From the NCBI GenBank assembly GCA_023614405.1, contig CM042690.1:667376802-667440801 (forward strand): DNA of 64,000 bases. Reading direction: 5' to 3'. The DNA comes from Avena insularis. Its lineage: Eukaryota; Streptophyta; Magnoliopsida; Poales; Poaceae. Shown piece after piece: positions 23,365-35,573 of the stretch. Position numbers and translations under genes: made by a program. Positions within the stretch are counted from its first letter, which is position 1; each line of letters starts with the position of its first letter. A model generated the notes under the pieces. It worked only from the letters and a program-made list of their open reading frames with translations, did not search any database and had not been told where the DNA came from.

Positions 23365-26300
23365 ATGGCCAAGTCCAACTTCAACTTCAACGTTTTTGCT
23401 GAGAAAGAAAAGCTTAGAAACAATGGGTCTAACTTCACCAACTGGTTCCGCAATCTAAGAATCATTCTGTCTGGCGAACAAAAGGGCTATGTCCTTGAGA
23501 AAGCGTTAGTAACCCCTTCACTGCAATCGTGCGGCTGATGAGAAAGCCGCCTATCAGCAAGAAAGATGATTATGGTGTGATTAAGAGCACCATGTTGTTT
23601 GCTATGGAACCGGAACTTCAAAATCGTTTTGAAAACTATCCTGCCCTTTGAGATTCTCGAGGAGCTGAAAACCATGTTTCGCACTCAGCCCGCTCGAGAG
23701 ATATGAGATCTCCGAGAAGTTCTTTAACCGCAAGATGGAGGAAGGGAGTTCCGTTAGTGAGCACGCCATTAAGATGTCGGCCACACTCAACGCCTTTGAG
23801 CAACCGGATCAAGATTCCAGAGGAGCTCAAGATTGACAGGTTCGCAATCACTCCTCCCAGCTACAAAAGTTTTGTAGTGACTCACAATCAGATTGGTTCC
23901 ATCGATACGATCACCGAGCTCTTCGCAGCTGAAGGCTACGGAGGTGGACATCAAGAAGGATAATCATGTGTTGATGGTCAACAAGCCCTCCTTTAAGAAA
24001 GGTAAAGGTGCAAAGAAGCCCTTCAAGAAAGGCGGCGGCAAGCGCGTTGCCCCTGCTGAGAAGAAGCTCAAGTCTGGTCCCAAGCCGGACGCTGAGTGCT
24101 TCTATTGCAAGGACAAGGGTCACCGAAGCGAATCGTCTCAAGTACTTAGCGACAAGAAGGCTGGCACCATCAAAGGTATATTTGATATACATGTTATTGA
24201 TGTTTTCCTTACTAGCCCTCGTTGTAGTGCACGGGTATTTGATCTTGGTTCGTTGCTAATATTTGTAACTCAAACAGAGCTACTAATGAATAGGCGGCTT
24301 GCGAGGATGAGGTGACGATCGCGTGGCAACGGATCAAGAGTTGATGTGATGGCCGTCAGACGCTCTCCTTAGTTTTACCTTCGGATTAGTTTTAAACCTT
24401 AATAAATGTTATTATGTGCCTGCGTTGAGCATGAACATTATTTCGGATCGTGTTTATTGCAAGACTATTATTCATTTAAATCGGAGAATAATGGTTGTTC
24501 TATTTATATGAGTAACATCTTTTATGGTCATGCACCTCTTGTGAATGGTTTATTTCTTCTAAATCTCGAAAGGGATGAAACACACATCCATAACATTGAG
24601 GCTAAGAGATGCAAAGTAGATAGTGATAATACTACTTATTTGTGGCAATTGTCGTCTAGGTCATATTGGTGTAAAGCGCATGAAGAAACTCCATTCGATG
24701 GACTTTTGGAGTCTCTTGATTTTGAATCATTTGACACATGCGAACCATGCCTCATGGGCAAGATGATCAAAACCCCGTTCTCGGTATGATGGAGCGAGCA
24801 ACGGACTTGTTGGAAATCATACATACCGATGTATGCGACCGATGAGTGTTTCGACGGTGGATATCGCTATTTTCTCACTTTTACAGATGACTTAAGTAGA
24901 TATGGGTATATCTATTTAATGAAACATAAATCTGAAACGCTTGAAAAGTTCAAAGAATTTCAGAATGAAGTGGAGAACCATCGTAATGTAAAGATTAAGT
25001 TTCTACGATCCGATCGTGGGGCGTAATATTTGAGTTATGATTTTCTCACGCATCTCAAGGCAAGTGGAATCGTTTCACAACTCACGCCACCCTAACACCA
25101 CAACAAGCAATGGTGTGTCTGAACGCATTAATCGAACCCTATTAGATATGGTCCGATCGATGATGTCTCTTACTGATTTGCCGTTATCATTTTGGGGTTA
25201 TGCATTAGAAACCGCTGCATTCACTTTAAATAGGGCTCCATCTAAATCCGTTGAGATGACACCGTATGAACTGTGGTTTGGTGCTAAACCTAAGTTGTCG
25301 CTTAAAGTTCGGGATGCGGCTTACGTCAAGAAGTTGATGCGGACAAGCTCGAACCCAAAGCGAGAAATGCGTCTTCATAGGATACCCTAAGGAAACTATT
25401 GGGTATACCTTCTATCACGTAATCGAAGGCAAAGTGTTTGTCGTAAAGAACGGTTCCTTTCTTGAGAAGGAGTTTCTCTCGAAAGAAGTGAGTGGGAGGA
25501 AAGTAGAGCTAGACGAGGTTATTGAACCTTCTCTTGAATTGAGAGTAGCGCAAGACCTGAAATTGTTCCAGGTCACCGCACCAACAATAGAGGAAGCTAA
25601 TGACAAGGATCATGAAGCTTGGACGATGCCGCATCGAGCGTCACAGGTCGACAAGGTCGCGTGCCCCTCCTGAGTGGTACGACAACCCTGTCTTGACTGT
25701 CTTGTTAGTAGAAGACAGCGAACCTACGAACTATGAGGAAGCAATGATGAGCCCAGATTCTGAGAAATGGCTAGAAGCCATGAAATCCGAATTGGGATCC
25801 ATGAGCGAAAACCAAGTATGGACTTTGGTGGACCCTCCTAGCGACCGAAAGGCCGTTGAGTGCAAATGGATCTTCAAGAAGAAAATGGACGCGGATGGTA
25901 ATGTTACCGTCTATAAAGCACGGCTTGTTGCGAAAGGTTTTCGACAAGTTCAAGGTGTTGACTACGATGAGACTTTCTCTCCCATAGCGATGTTTAAGTC
26001 CATTCGGATTTTATTAGCAATTGCCGCGTTTCATGATTATGAAATATGGCGATGGATGTCAAGATCGCTTCATCAATGGCAACATTGATGAAGAGTTGTA
26101 TATGATGCAACCCGAAGGTTTTGTCGATCCTAAGGATGCCGATAAAGTATGCAAACTTCAGCGTTCCATTTATGGATCAAGCAAGCATCTCGGAGTTGGA
26201 ACCTTCGCTTTGATCAAGTGATCAAGAGCTTTGGATTTGTTCCAAATTGCTATGAAGCTTGCATCTACAAGAAAGTGAGTGGGAGCTCGGTGGCGCTTTA

Positions 26301-27260
26301 CGATACTATATGTGGATGACATAATGATTTTTGGAAATTACATCAACATGCTTAACGATGTGAAGAGTTATTTGAACAAGTGTTTTCAATGAAAGACCTA
26401 GGTGAAGTCGCTTATATATTGGGCATCAAAATCTATAGAGATAGACAAAGACGCTGATAGCTTTAAGCGAGTACATACCTAGACAAAGTTACGAAAAGGT
26501 TCAGAATGGATAAGGCATTGAAAGGTTCAAAGGCCTATGTTGTCGTGTAAGATATTGAGCAAGGCTCGGTCCAGCCACGGTAAATGATAGGGAAGCTATG
26601 AGCAAAGTGCCTTATGCCTCGGCCATAGGTTCCATCATGTATGCCATGCTGTGTACTAGACCGGATGTGTCCAATGCTCTTAGTTTGACGAAAGATATCA
26701 AAGTGATCCAGAGTGGAACATCGACGCCGTAAAGAACATCCTAAGGTACCTAAATAGGACTAAAGAAATGTTCTTAGTCTATGGGGTGATGAACACGTCA
26801 GAAAAGGTTACGTCGATGCTAGTTTCGACACCGACAAGGATGATGCTAAATCTCGAGATAGGATACGTGTATATTTTGAATGGAGGAGCTGGAGAAGCTG
26901 CAAGCAAAGCGTGGTCGCGGATCTATAGTAGAAGCGGAATACATGGCTGCTTGAGCGTCCAAGTGAAGGAGTTTGGATCGAAACTTCATCATCGAGCTTG
27001 GCGTGGTTCCAAGTGCATTGGACCCACCGGAGATATTGTGTGACAACACGGCGCCATAGCACTCGCTAAGGAACCAAGATATCATCCAAAGACCAAGCAT
27101 ATCCGCAAGTTTCATATAATCCGAGATTATATAGCAGATGGAGATCCAAGATCAGCAAAGTACATACAGATCTGAATGTCGCAGATCCATTGACTAAACC
27201 TCTTCCACGTGTAAAACATGATCAAGACCTCGATTGCCATGGGTGTAAGATTGTTGCCAA
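23365..27260 (+). pseudogene. gag-pol: Copia gag-pol polyprotein of E1, many frameshifts
   Basis: Gag starts at the ATG at 23365. The usual order can be followed across frames: Gag (to ~24050), a zinc-knuckle remnant at ~24095 (CFYCKDKGH, last Cys lost), GAG-pre-integrase (~24410-24790), integrase core (~24790-25150, with the NGVSERINRT block), reverse transcriptase (~25730-26470, WIFKKKMDADG..., and YVDD near 26310) and RNase H (~26770-27200). More than ten frame changes and stops interrupt it, mostly through one- to three-base indels, so no functional protein is made. The order Gag-protease-integrase-RT is that of Copia elements. Confidence 0.9.
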
Positions 27261-27299
27261 ATGTAAACTAGATTATTGACTCTAGTGCAAGTGGGAGAC

Positions 27300-29000
27300 T
27301 TGGAATTATGCCCTAGAGGCAATAATAAAGATGTTATTATTATAATTCTTGTTCATGATAAAGTTTATATTCCATGCTAGAATTGTATTAGCGGAAACTT
27401 TAATACTTGTGTGGTTTGTGAACAACACCGTATCCCTAGTACGCCTCTATGGACTAGCTCATTGATCAATGATGGTTAAAGTTTCCTAACCATAGACATG
27501 AGTTGTCAATTGATAATGAGATCATATCACTAGAGAATGATGTGGTGGATAGACCCAAACTAAGCGAAGCAATTAGATCGTGTCATCGTGTTCGTCTTTG
27601 CGAAGTTTTTCTTATGTCAAATATTGTATTCCTTAGACCATGAGATAATACAACTCCTGGTATCGGAAGAAAGCTTTGAGGTCATCAAACGTCATCCTAT
27701 GAGAGGGTGATCATAAAGGTGTCTCTCGGTGATCGGAAAGTATCTGGGTTGTATGTATCGAGATGGGATTTGTCCCTCCCAAGTCGGAGAGATATACTTC
27801 GGGCCCACTCGGTAATCGATATCAACACCGCTTGCAAGCATGTGGTTAAGGAGTTGATCACAAAGTGATATCGGATTACGGAACAGTAAAGTACTTGCCG
27901 TGAACGAGATTGAACTAGGTATGACGATACCGACGATCGAATCTCGCAAGTAAAATATCGCGAGACGAAGGGAATATATATATGGGATTGATTGAATCTG
28001 GCATCGTGGTTCATCCGATATGATCATCGATGAATGTGTGGAGTCAATATGGGTGCCTGCACCCTGTTGATTATTGATAGAAGATCATGTGCAGATATTC
28101 TCGAACCCGCAGGTCACACACTTAACATGTCTCGACGCTAGGATAGATTGGATAATTGGTTTATGAATTTTGTTCGAGTCTCGGATGGGATCCGGATATC
28201 ACGAGAGGTTCCTAATGGTCCAAGAATAAGATTCATATAAGGCAGTTTTTGGAGTTCGGAATAGTTCCGTTAATCGGTATTGTACGGAAGCTTCTAGAAC
28301 CTTCCGGAAGGGGCCAACATGGTCCCACCTTCCGGGAGGGGCATGGGCCTATGAGGAGTGTCCTGGCGCATTGGGCCAGGGGGCACAAGGCCCCATAGGG
28401 CCCAGCCGATCCTAGAGAGTTTAAATCGTTTAAACTAGAGATAAGATAAGATAGGATTTCTAGATAAGGGAGAGTTTAAATTGTTTAAACTGGAGATAGG
28501 CTTGGAGGAGAGGCTAGGGCTGGCCGCACCCCCCCCCCTCTATATATAGAGGGCTGGTGCGCCCCCTCTCATACACCCCTTACACCTTCCTCCAAACCCA
28601 GTTGCCCTGCTGCCCTTCCTCTCTCCCTCCCGACTGTTTGTAGGCGAAGCCCTGCTGCAGAAATTCTCCACCATATACACCGCGTCATCGCGTTGTAGAT
28701 CCAATCCATCTCTCCACCATACTTGCTGGTCCGAGGAAGGAGGAGACGTCGAGGTGCCGCACGTGTGCATCTCACGGAGGCACCGCCACTTGTGGTGCTA
28801 GATCGGATCGGATCGCGAGGAGGAGAAGCGAGTACGACTACATCACCCACGTTCATTTAACGTTCCGCTGTGCCAATCTTCAAGGGTATGAAGATCTAAT
28901 CCAATCTCTCTCGTTGTTTGCATCTCCTAGATTAGATCTTGGCTTTCCCTCTGTTCGCTTCCGTAGAAAATTTTGATTTACTATGTTGCGAAACCCTTCA
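27300..29000 (+). repeat. 3' LTR of E1
   Basis: About 1,701 bases after the polypurine-type AAGTGGGAGAC. It starts TTGGAATTATG, having lost the first two bases relative to the 5' LTR, and differs from it mainly by short indels. It ends AACCCTTCA. Confidence 0.92.
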
Positions 29001-30103
29001 GAAAAGACTAAAGGCAAAAAGATGGAAGCAAGCAAATATGTAATAGATCTAGTTGCAATTGGTGTTTCAATGTTTAGAAAAAAGGCCTGGGGATCATACT
29101 TTCACTAGTGGACACTCTCATATAAATATTATCTCTTTATGATACTACTTTGAACTACTCTCCGGTTGGACACTCTAATCCATGGTAGGGCTATAACAGC
29201 ACACCTCAAAGTTCGCCTTTCCAATCTAGATAACCCCACACTGTCACCTTGAGCGCTAGATGGTTCCAACAAACACCACAATTTCATAGAGACAACCACC
29301 TCAAAATATAACTCATAACAAGTATTTGTAATCTCTAGCCTAAGTGCCACCATGGTGTGCACGTTGTCACTTTCACACACATGGGGAGAGCAAAGATCTA
29401 TTAAAGCACCTAAGTAGCAAGGTAGATCTACTTGATTACACACTCATGATCACAATATGATCATGCATAGAGAGAGAGATGAACACATAGCAACCGGTAG
29501 AACCCTTAGCCTCGAGGAAGAACTACTCCCTCATCATCATGGGAATCAGCAACGATGATGGAGATGGTGATGGAGATAGATGGAGATGGCTCTGGGGGCA
29601 CTTCCCCATCCCGACAGGGTGCCAAAACAGAGACTTTCTGTCCCCCAAATCTCCCCTTCAGTGGCGGCGGCGCTGTAGAACTTGTCGTGGCTAGAGGCTG
29701 TTCGATTTAGGGTTTTCGTCCTGGAGGCTTCTTATAGGCGAAGGGCAAGGTCGGTGGCCGGCCAGGGGGGCCACACCACCTGGTGGCGTGGCTAGGGGTC
29801 ACCCGCGCCACCATATGGTGTGGCCAGGCCCTGGCCCCTCTCCGTCTCGTCTTCTGGCTCCGTGAGTCTTCCGGTAAAATATCGACTTTGGCTTTTGTCC
29901 CGTCCAATTCCGAGAATATTCATTTTCTGACTTTTCTGGAACCAAAAATAGCAGAAAACAGGCAACTGGCACTATGGCATCTTGTTAATAGGTTAGTCCC
30001 AGAAAGTGTATAAAAATACGCCAAAGTATGGACAAAACATAAGAAAGTAGATATAAAACAAGCATGGAACATCAAAAATTATAGATACGTTTGCAACGTA
30101 TCA
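29001..30103 (-). repeat. 3' LTR of D, proximal part
   Basis: Starts at 30103 on the minus strand with TGATACGTTGC and matches the 5' LTR 36900-35880. The first five plus-strand bases (gaaaa) are the E1 target repeat. Confidence 0.9.
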
Positions 30104-32854
30104 ACATCCCCAAACTTAACTCCTAGTCGTCCTCAAGTAGGTAAGTGACAAAAAGAATAATTTTTTAGGTGACATGCACCATCATAATCTTGATCAAAGT
30201 ATTTGTAGAACATTGATAGCTGGGATCATAGTACTCTAACATAGCATGAAAGATATAGTTCTAATAATAAGACATAGCAACTTTGTTGTAACATGAAAAG
30301 GTACAAACAAAAGATTCATGAATAACAATGCTTTGCAAGACGTTTGTTTGTTTCACATATAGAAAACACAATGAGAATGGTATTCATTTTGTCCCTCATA
30401 GTGTAGCAAAACATAAATGCATAGGACACCTTCAAAGTTCATAAGGGTGACTAGATACAAATAGTTTAAGAACAAGCAATATCAAAGTTATGAATCAATC
30501 AACAAGTTTTGGGACAATGCATATTAAACTAAGAATGGCCACTATGCTCTCTCAATAGGTGCATAAAGATAGAAAATGGAGACTCAACATAAAAGTAAAA
30601 GAAAGGCCTTCATATAAGGAAGCAGGGATTCAAGTTTCATAAAGAGCTTCCAAAAATTATGGTACTTGTTAGTTTTCAGCTCTCATTGCCCCTATCATAA
30701 GCATCTTGAAGTGATTAAGGTTAAAGTGAACAAACTATGGAGTATATGCTTGACAAAGTATAAGTTGGCAATCTCATATCCCTTGAATACGAGGGTCGCT
30801 CCTCATGCTACTCAAGTTTAGTTACCGGTAAGTTCTTGTCATAGTAAGTACATGTGTATCATAGAGAACCGCTGACAGGGGACCCCTTGTCCGATGATAG
30901 GGAAGAATCCCCATATCAAAATGACAAGGCAAGGAGACAATAAGCATCTCAACAATCTTCTTATTTACCATGGGAAAATGGTGCTTTTTCTCTCTTCCCT
31001 CTTTTCTCGTCTCTTTTTTTTCTCTTTTTCTCAATCTGTATCTCTTTTTTTATAATAAGAATGCTTCATATATTGCTCATTATGGTTACGCTGCAGGTTT
31101 CCACCATGATTAGGCATGGATTAGACCAGCGGCCCAGGCGTTTCTCTAACACAAATACATAACTCCATGGACTTACAAGCTCCCCTTTCATTTCACACCG
31201 ACGACATCCATAAACAAAAGAGCATGATATCAACTGGGTACAATGTACAAGTGCAATGTTGAAAGCGTTCCCCATGACATCATGGTTCTGCTAATTCCCG
31301 ACGTATAAGTGCAAGCATAACAACATATATGACACAATGGTTCAATTTTATTAGGGGCAAGAAAAGTAAAGTGTGCCATCAAGTTCGTGAGAGCTTTAAT
31401 CACTAATTTTCATATAACAAGTTTAATTCAGAAGGTAGATAAAAACATGAATATACTTGGAATAACAAATGCTAATAGGTAGGTATGGTGGACTCTTTGG
31501 AATAACTTGGTTTTATTTGGAGTTGGATGCATGAGTGTAACTCATACTTGGTATGGAGGCTAGCAAAAGACGGGGAGCGACCAACTAAGAGAGCAATAAT
31601 TGCCATAATCATGCAAAGCGACAAAATATTATTAATTAAAGCATAAAGTGATATTACAAGTTGAAAACTAAAGGATCATAGAGGCTATGGTGACTTGGTA
31701 TAGTCTTAACATGGTGTGAGCATGCGCCAAGTCAACCGAAATAAAGCATTTAAAGGAGAATACCACAATATTATGCTTTAATATGCCAAAACAACGCACG
31801 ATTCTTTCAAGGCACATTAAGCAATCTCAATTGTTTATAACATGTCATGCTACAACAAAAATCACTAAGCATAAAGCCAAAATAATATCAAGCATGATAT
31901 GAAAAAGCATAGGCCACAGTCAAAAACAAGCTCCTTTTTACCACTTAAGCATGAACTTTCCTACTCTTTTCCAATCCAAACCAATCTTATTTGAAAACTA
32001 ATGCATGAATGAGGGGGTCCAACCAATTTATTCAAGCAAACTAAGAAAAATAAGCAAACGAAAACCAAGAACAAAAAACTAAGATGCTCCAAGAACAACA
32101 CAGCTGTGCATGAAACAATAAAAATGAAGTGTTTGGAAGAAACCTGAGATTTTTATTGATAAAGAAGGGGATGCCTTGGGAATCCCCAAGCTTTAACGCT
32201 TGTACTTCTTGGATATTTCTTGGGGTGGCACAGGTGGCATCCCCAAGCTTGAGCTTTAGTCCATTCTTCATCTTATTACATCATTCTTTCCTTACACCTG
32301 AAATTTTTCCTTCATACAAAACTTCACACAATCTTTATTAGCAACATTAGTGCACTCAAGATAATAAGTCTTTGGGTTCAGTTTCAACACCATAAAACTT
32401 CCATTAAAACATAAGCTACTGTAAGACTTCCCTCAAAAAGCTCAATTCCCCAAAAGAGAACCCAAAAAGGAATCAACAAGAAGCAAATGCAAATAATGGC
32501 AGAAATCTGCTAAAACAGACCAGCGGGTAAAAACTAATTTTTTCGAAGACCTTATGTTGCTCAAATCGAAAAGTGTTGAACTTACGAAAGTTAGATAATA
32601 ACCTGGGGCAGCAGCACAAAAATTCACGCCTCAAAACTACGTACACAGATTTTACACGAATTTGTACAGTGAAGCACAAAAATCTGTTTCGGGACAACAA
32701 CTTTCCCAAGCATTACTTCTCTCTCATTAGAGGTTACTCTTGGCACAAAAAGCAAATAAAAAGGATAAGGAGCGGTTATTACTGAGGTAATAACTTCCAA
32801 GACTCGTCTAAAACTTTTGGGTTATCTCCCAATAAGTATTTTTCTTTAACGCCT
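30104..32854 (-). other. Conserved non-coding 3' module and polypurine tract of D
   Basis: Colinear with the R1 and B modules. It keeps the hairpin near 32167-32187 with one mismatch and the GGGGATG motifs. The polypurine tract is at 30104-30118. I find no shared coding frame. Confidence 0.7.
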
Positions 32855-34201
32855 TTAAGTTAGACATGATAGTTTGAGAAGATGCTCACATAAGAAATAT
32901 GAATTGAAGTAAAAGAGAGCATCAAGAAGCAAATTCAAAGCACATTTAAGTCTAACCCACTTCCTATGCATAGGAATCTTGTAAACAAACAAGTCATGAA
33001 AGTACAAAGCAGCAAGCATAGTAAAGCAAAACAAGTACAACTTCAAGACTTTCAACATAAAGAGGGGAAACCTACTATTATTGAGATGCATAAAACCATG
33101 TCTCCCTCTCTCATAATAACTTTCAGTAATATCATGAATAAAATTAACAATATAACTATCACATAAAACATTCTTATCATGAGCCACATGCATATAATAA
33201 TTATTACTCTCCACATAAGCATAGTCATTCTTATTAATTATAGTGGGAGCAAATTCAACAAAATAGCTATCATTATTATTCTCATGACCATAATCATCAA
33301 ATATAGGAGGCATATTGTAATCATAATTAATTTTCTCCTTGATAGTAGGTGGACTGAAAATATCATATTCATCATTGTAATCATCATATATCGGAGGTAT
33401 AGTATCATCATAAGCAATAGAATAATTATCTTCCAAAGTGTGTTCATTTGTAAACATATCATCATTGGAAGGAACATGGATAGCACTAATAGTACAACAA
33501 TTATTCATATCGTCATTTTCAGAATTGGTACCGAAGAGATTTTCAATATCAAAAGTAGTGTGCTTTTCCCAATCATGATCACTACTATAGGTAACAGGCA
33601 TAGGAACATCATCGAGTTCAGACTCATCAAAAACTATAATAGGAGCAACATGCTTAGGGGAAAATACCGTTTCCTCTCTCCTTTTACTCCTCCTTTTCTT
33701 CTTTTTATTCTTCTCTTTAGGAGGGAGAGGCTTGAAAAGAAACTTCTCCATATACCCTGGTTTATTGTTAGAGACAATAGAAGAAACTTTGGAGGATTCC
33801 TCCTTTTCATTAATAAGATCAAAACACATATTAGTCCTCTCATATTTTGGTAAAACCTCACCTTTTATAATATTTTGTATGTAAGTATTTGTGTGGCAAT
33901 TATCAACACAATAAAGATGACAACGATGCAGTACATTATTCATATCAAAAGCACCCATATCTACCAAAGAGGTTTTTCTTGATAACTCTTCACACCCCAA
34001 AAATAATGTAATTTCATCATGCTGATTAGGAGTGATCATGTCATCACAATACAAACTTGCAGTACTCATTGGATTAGAAGGACTATTATTATGGCCTGAG
34101 CATTGAAAATTGAAATGACCCACTTCAAAGCAAAGTTCACAAATAAAAGGATAAAGGGCACAAACTTTTTTACCAAGATCATTTAAAGCCCTATACCACA
34201 T
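32855..34201 (-). CDS. D ORF, second part: zinc knuckle, acidic region and hydrophobic C-terminus
   Basis: An open frame of 448 codons. Near residue 21 it has CELCFEVGHFNFQC, a perfect C-x2-C-x4-H-x4-C zinc knuckle, which marks it as the C-terminal continuation of Gag. Then come a Lys/Arg patch (about residue 165), a long acidic Asp/Tyr/Asn-rich region, and a hydrophobic segment at about residues 375-400 followed by a basic, Leu-rich tail. The tail is nearly identical to that of the R1 ORF. The ATG at 34201 is probably not the original start: the natural protein would run on from the gag ORF upstream, from which it is separated by stops and a frameshift (34201-34648). A Gag with a membrane-like tail is unusual; relation to Athila env-like ORFs is a guess. 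Confidence 0.65.
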   Translation of the reverse strand: MWYRALNDLGKKVCALYPFICELCFEVGHFNFQCSGHNNSPSNPMSTASLYCDDMITPNQHDEITLFLGCEELSRKTSLVDMGAFDMNNVLHRCHLYCVDNCHTNTYIQNIIKGEVLPKYERTNMCFDLINEKEESSKVSSIVSNNKPGYMEKFLFKPLPPKEKNKKKKRRSKRREETVFSPKHVAPIIVFDESELDDVPMPVTYSSDHDWEKHTTFDIENLFGTNSENDDMNNCCTISAIHVPSNDDMFTNEHTLEDNYSIAYDDTIPPIYDDYNDEYDIFSPPTIKEKINYDYNMPPIFDDYGHENNNDSYFVEFAPTIINKNDYAYVESNNYYMHVAHDKNVLCDSYIVNFIHDITESYYERGRHGFMHLNNSRFPLFMLKVLKLYLFCFTMLAALYFHDLFVYKIPMHRKWVRLKCALNLLLDALFYFNSYFLCEHLLKLSCLT

Positions 34202-34647
34202 TCTAGTTTTTTCATTCCTGTGGTTGATACAATATTCTTATTCAATTTGATTCTTCTCACAAGGTCAATGTATTTCACAAAAATTAACATGCTTATAAGA
34301 AATAGTACTTTTAGAGGTTTGAGCATGTTTATTGCTATCATTAATAACAATTTCATTTTCCATGCAAGTGTCTTTAAATGGCTCATGATACATGTCCCAT
34401 TTTTCTTTAGGAGCATTAATATGAGAAGCAAAAGCTCTAAAACAATCAATAAGAATTTGAGGATCAAGCCCAAATTTAGCACTAAGCTCTTGAAAATCAG
34501 CAGTTTCAGTGAAATACTTAATGCAATCATACTCATAGTTTATACCTGGTTCTTTACCTTTGTCGTTATCCCAATCTTCAGTATTGCTTTGAATTCTTTC
34601 AAGAAGATCCCACTTAACTTTTACCCCCTTACTTGTGAAGGATCCCT

Positions 34648-35433
34648 CTAAACAAGTTCTAGATAGTCCTTGTAATGTCCTAAAAGCCTTGCATAGAAAT
34701 TATTAATAACAATATTACTGGGGAGCTCATGAATAGGACATTTGAGCATTAGTGACTTCAGTCTCCCCCATTCTTGGGCAATACTTTCTCCATCATGTGG
34801 ATGAAAATTATAAATGTAATTCCTATCTTTAGGAATTTCACGAGGAGGATAAAATTTAGAGTAAAAGAGAGATTCAAGTTCCTTCCACTCCAAATGATGA
34901 GGATCATCTAGTAGCTCATACCACTCCCTTGCTTTGCCCTTAAGTGAAAATGGGAATAGCTTCCTCTTAACTTGGTTCATTGAAATACCTGCACACTTGA
35001 ACAACTCGCATAATTTGTGTATAAAGAGTAAATGATCACCAGGATGGACAGTTCCATCTCCAAAATAACAGTTATTCATAACACGTTCAACAATTTTTAT
35101 AGGTATTCTAAAAGGGATGCTTTCAGTATGTGGATTTAAAATATCACAAGTATCATTAGAATTACCACATATGGGAGATAAAGTATCATTAGAGCAAATT
35201 TTCTTCTTTAAAGCTGGGGAACTAAAAAGATCATTTTCATAAAAACTAACTTCCCCAAGCTTAGCCGTTTCCATAGCATTAGTAACAAAGGTGTTCAAAA
35301 GATTCATACTAATAACATTGCTATTGGCATGCAAAGAAAGTTCCATGGGTTTTTTAATTTTGTTTTCAGACAATTCATGTTCTACCTTAGGAAAAATACT
35401 AAAAAGCTCTCTAATTTTGTTGTTGTTTTCCAT
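34648..35433 (-). CDS. gag: D ORF, first part: Gypsy gag core
   Basis: Open frame of 261 codons from the ATG at 35433. Residues ~140-255 carry the retrotransposon Gag core (KRKLFPFSLKGKAREWYELL, then FYSKFYPPREI, then a W-RLK block and FYARL). It ends early at 34648. The reading continues in broken form to the zinc-knuckle ORF at 34201-32855, so the two are halves of one disrupted Gag. The leader from the primer site is about 110 bases. Confidence 0.8.
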   Translation of the reverse strand: MENNNKIRELFSIFPKVEHELSENKIKKPMELSLHANSNVISMNLLNTFVTNAMETAKLGEVSFYENDLFSSPALKKKICSNDTLSPICGNSNDTCDILNPHTESIPFRIPIKIVERVMNNCYFGDGTVHPGDHLLFIHKLCELFKCAGISMNQVKRKLFPFSLKGKAREWYELLDDPHHLEWKELESLFYSKFYPPREIPKDRNYIYNFHPHDGESIAQEWGRLKSLMLKCPIHELPSNIVINNFYARLLGHYKDYLELV

Positions 35434-35545
35434 TAAGCCTAACTAGTGAAAATAAAAACAAGAAACAAAAAGACAAAATTGCAGAATCTAAAGGAAATAA
35501 TTTCGAGCACTCACACCGGAGGATGTGAGTACCTTTTACCTTACC

Positions 35546-35563
35546 TCCCCGGCAACAGCGCCA
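35546..35563 (-). other. Primer binding site, tRNA-Asp type (element D)
   Basis: The minus strand reads TGGCGCTGTTGCCGGGGA, 11 bases inside the LTR end, as in element A. Confidence 0.9.
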
Positions 35564-35573
35564 CAAAATAGCT

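Larger units (their letters stand above)
20439..29000 (+). mobile_element. Copia LTR retrotransposon 'E1' (BARE/Angela/WIS-like), degraded
   Basis: LTRs at 20439-22160 and 27300-29000 flank a Met-initiator primer site, a long leader and a gag-pol region full of frameshifts. The target duplication gaaaa is at 20434-20438 and 29001-29005. The LTR start (TGTTGGAATTATGCCCTAGA) is the hallmark of the BARE/Angela/WIS group. Confidence 0.95.

Noticed and set aside
33179..33853. 224-codon plus-strand ORF
   Set aside because: It lies opposite the supported minus-strand zinc-knuckle ORF and is low-complexity (Ile/Asn-rich) from the reverse of Asp/Tyr codons.
10410..35563. tRNA-Asp-like matches read as tRNA genes
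   Set aside because: Only 18 bases match, each directly inside an LTR; they are primer binding sites.
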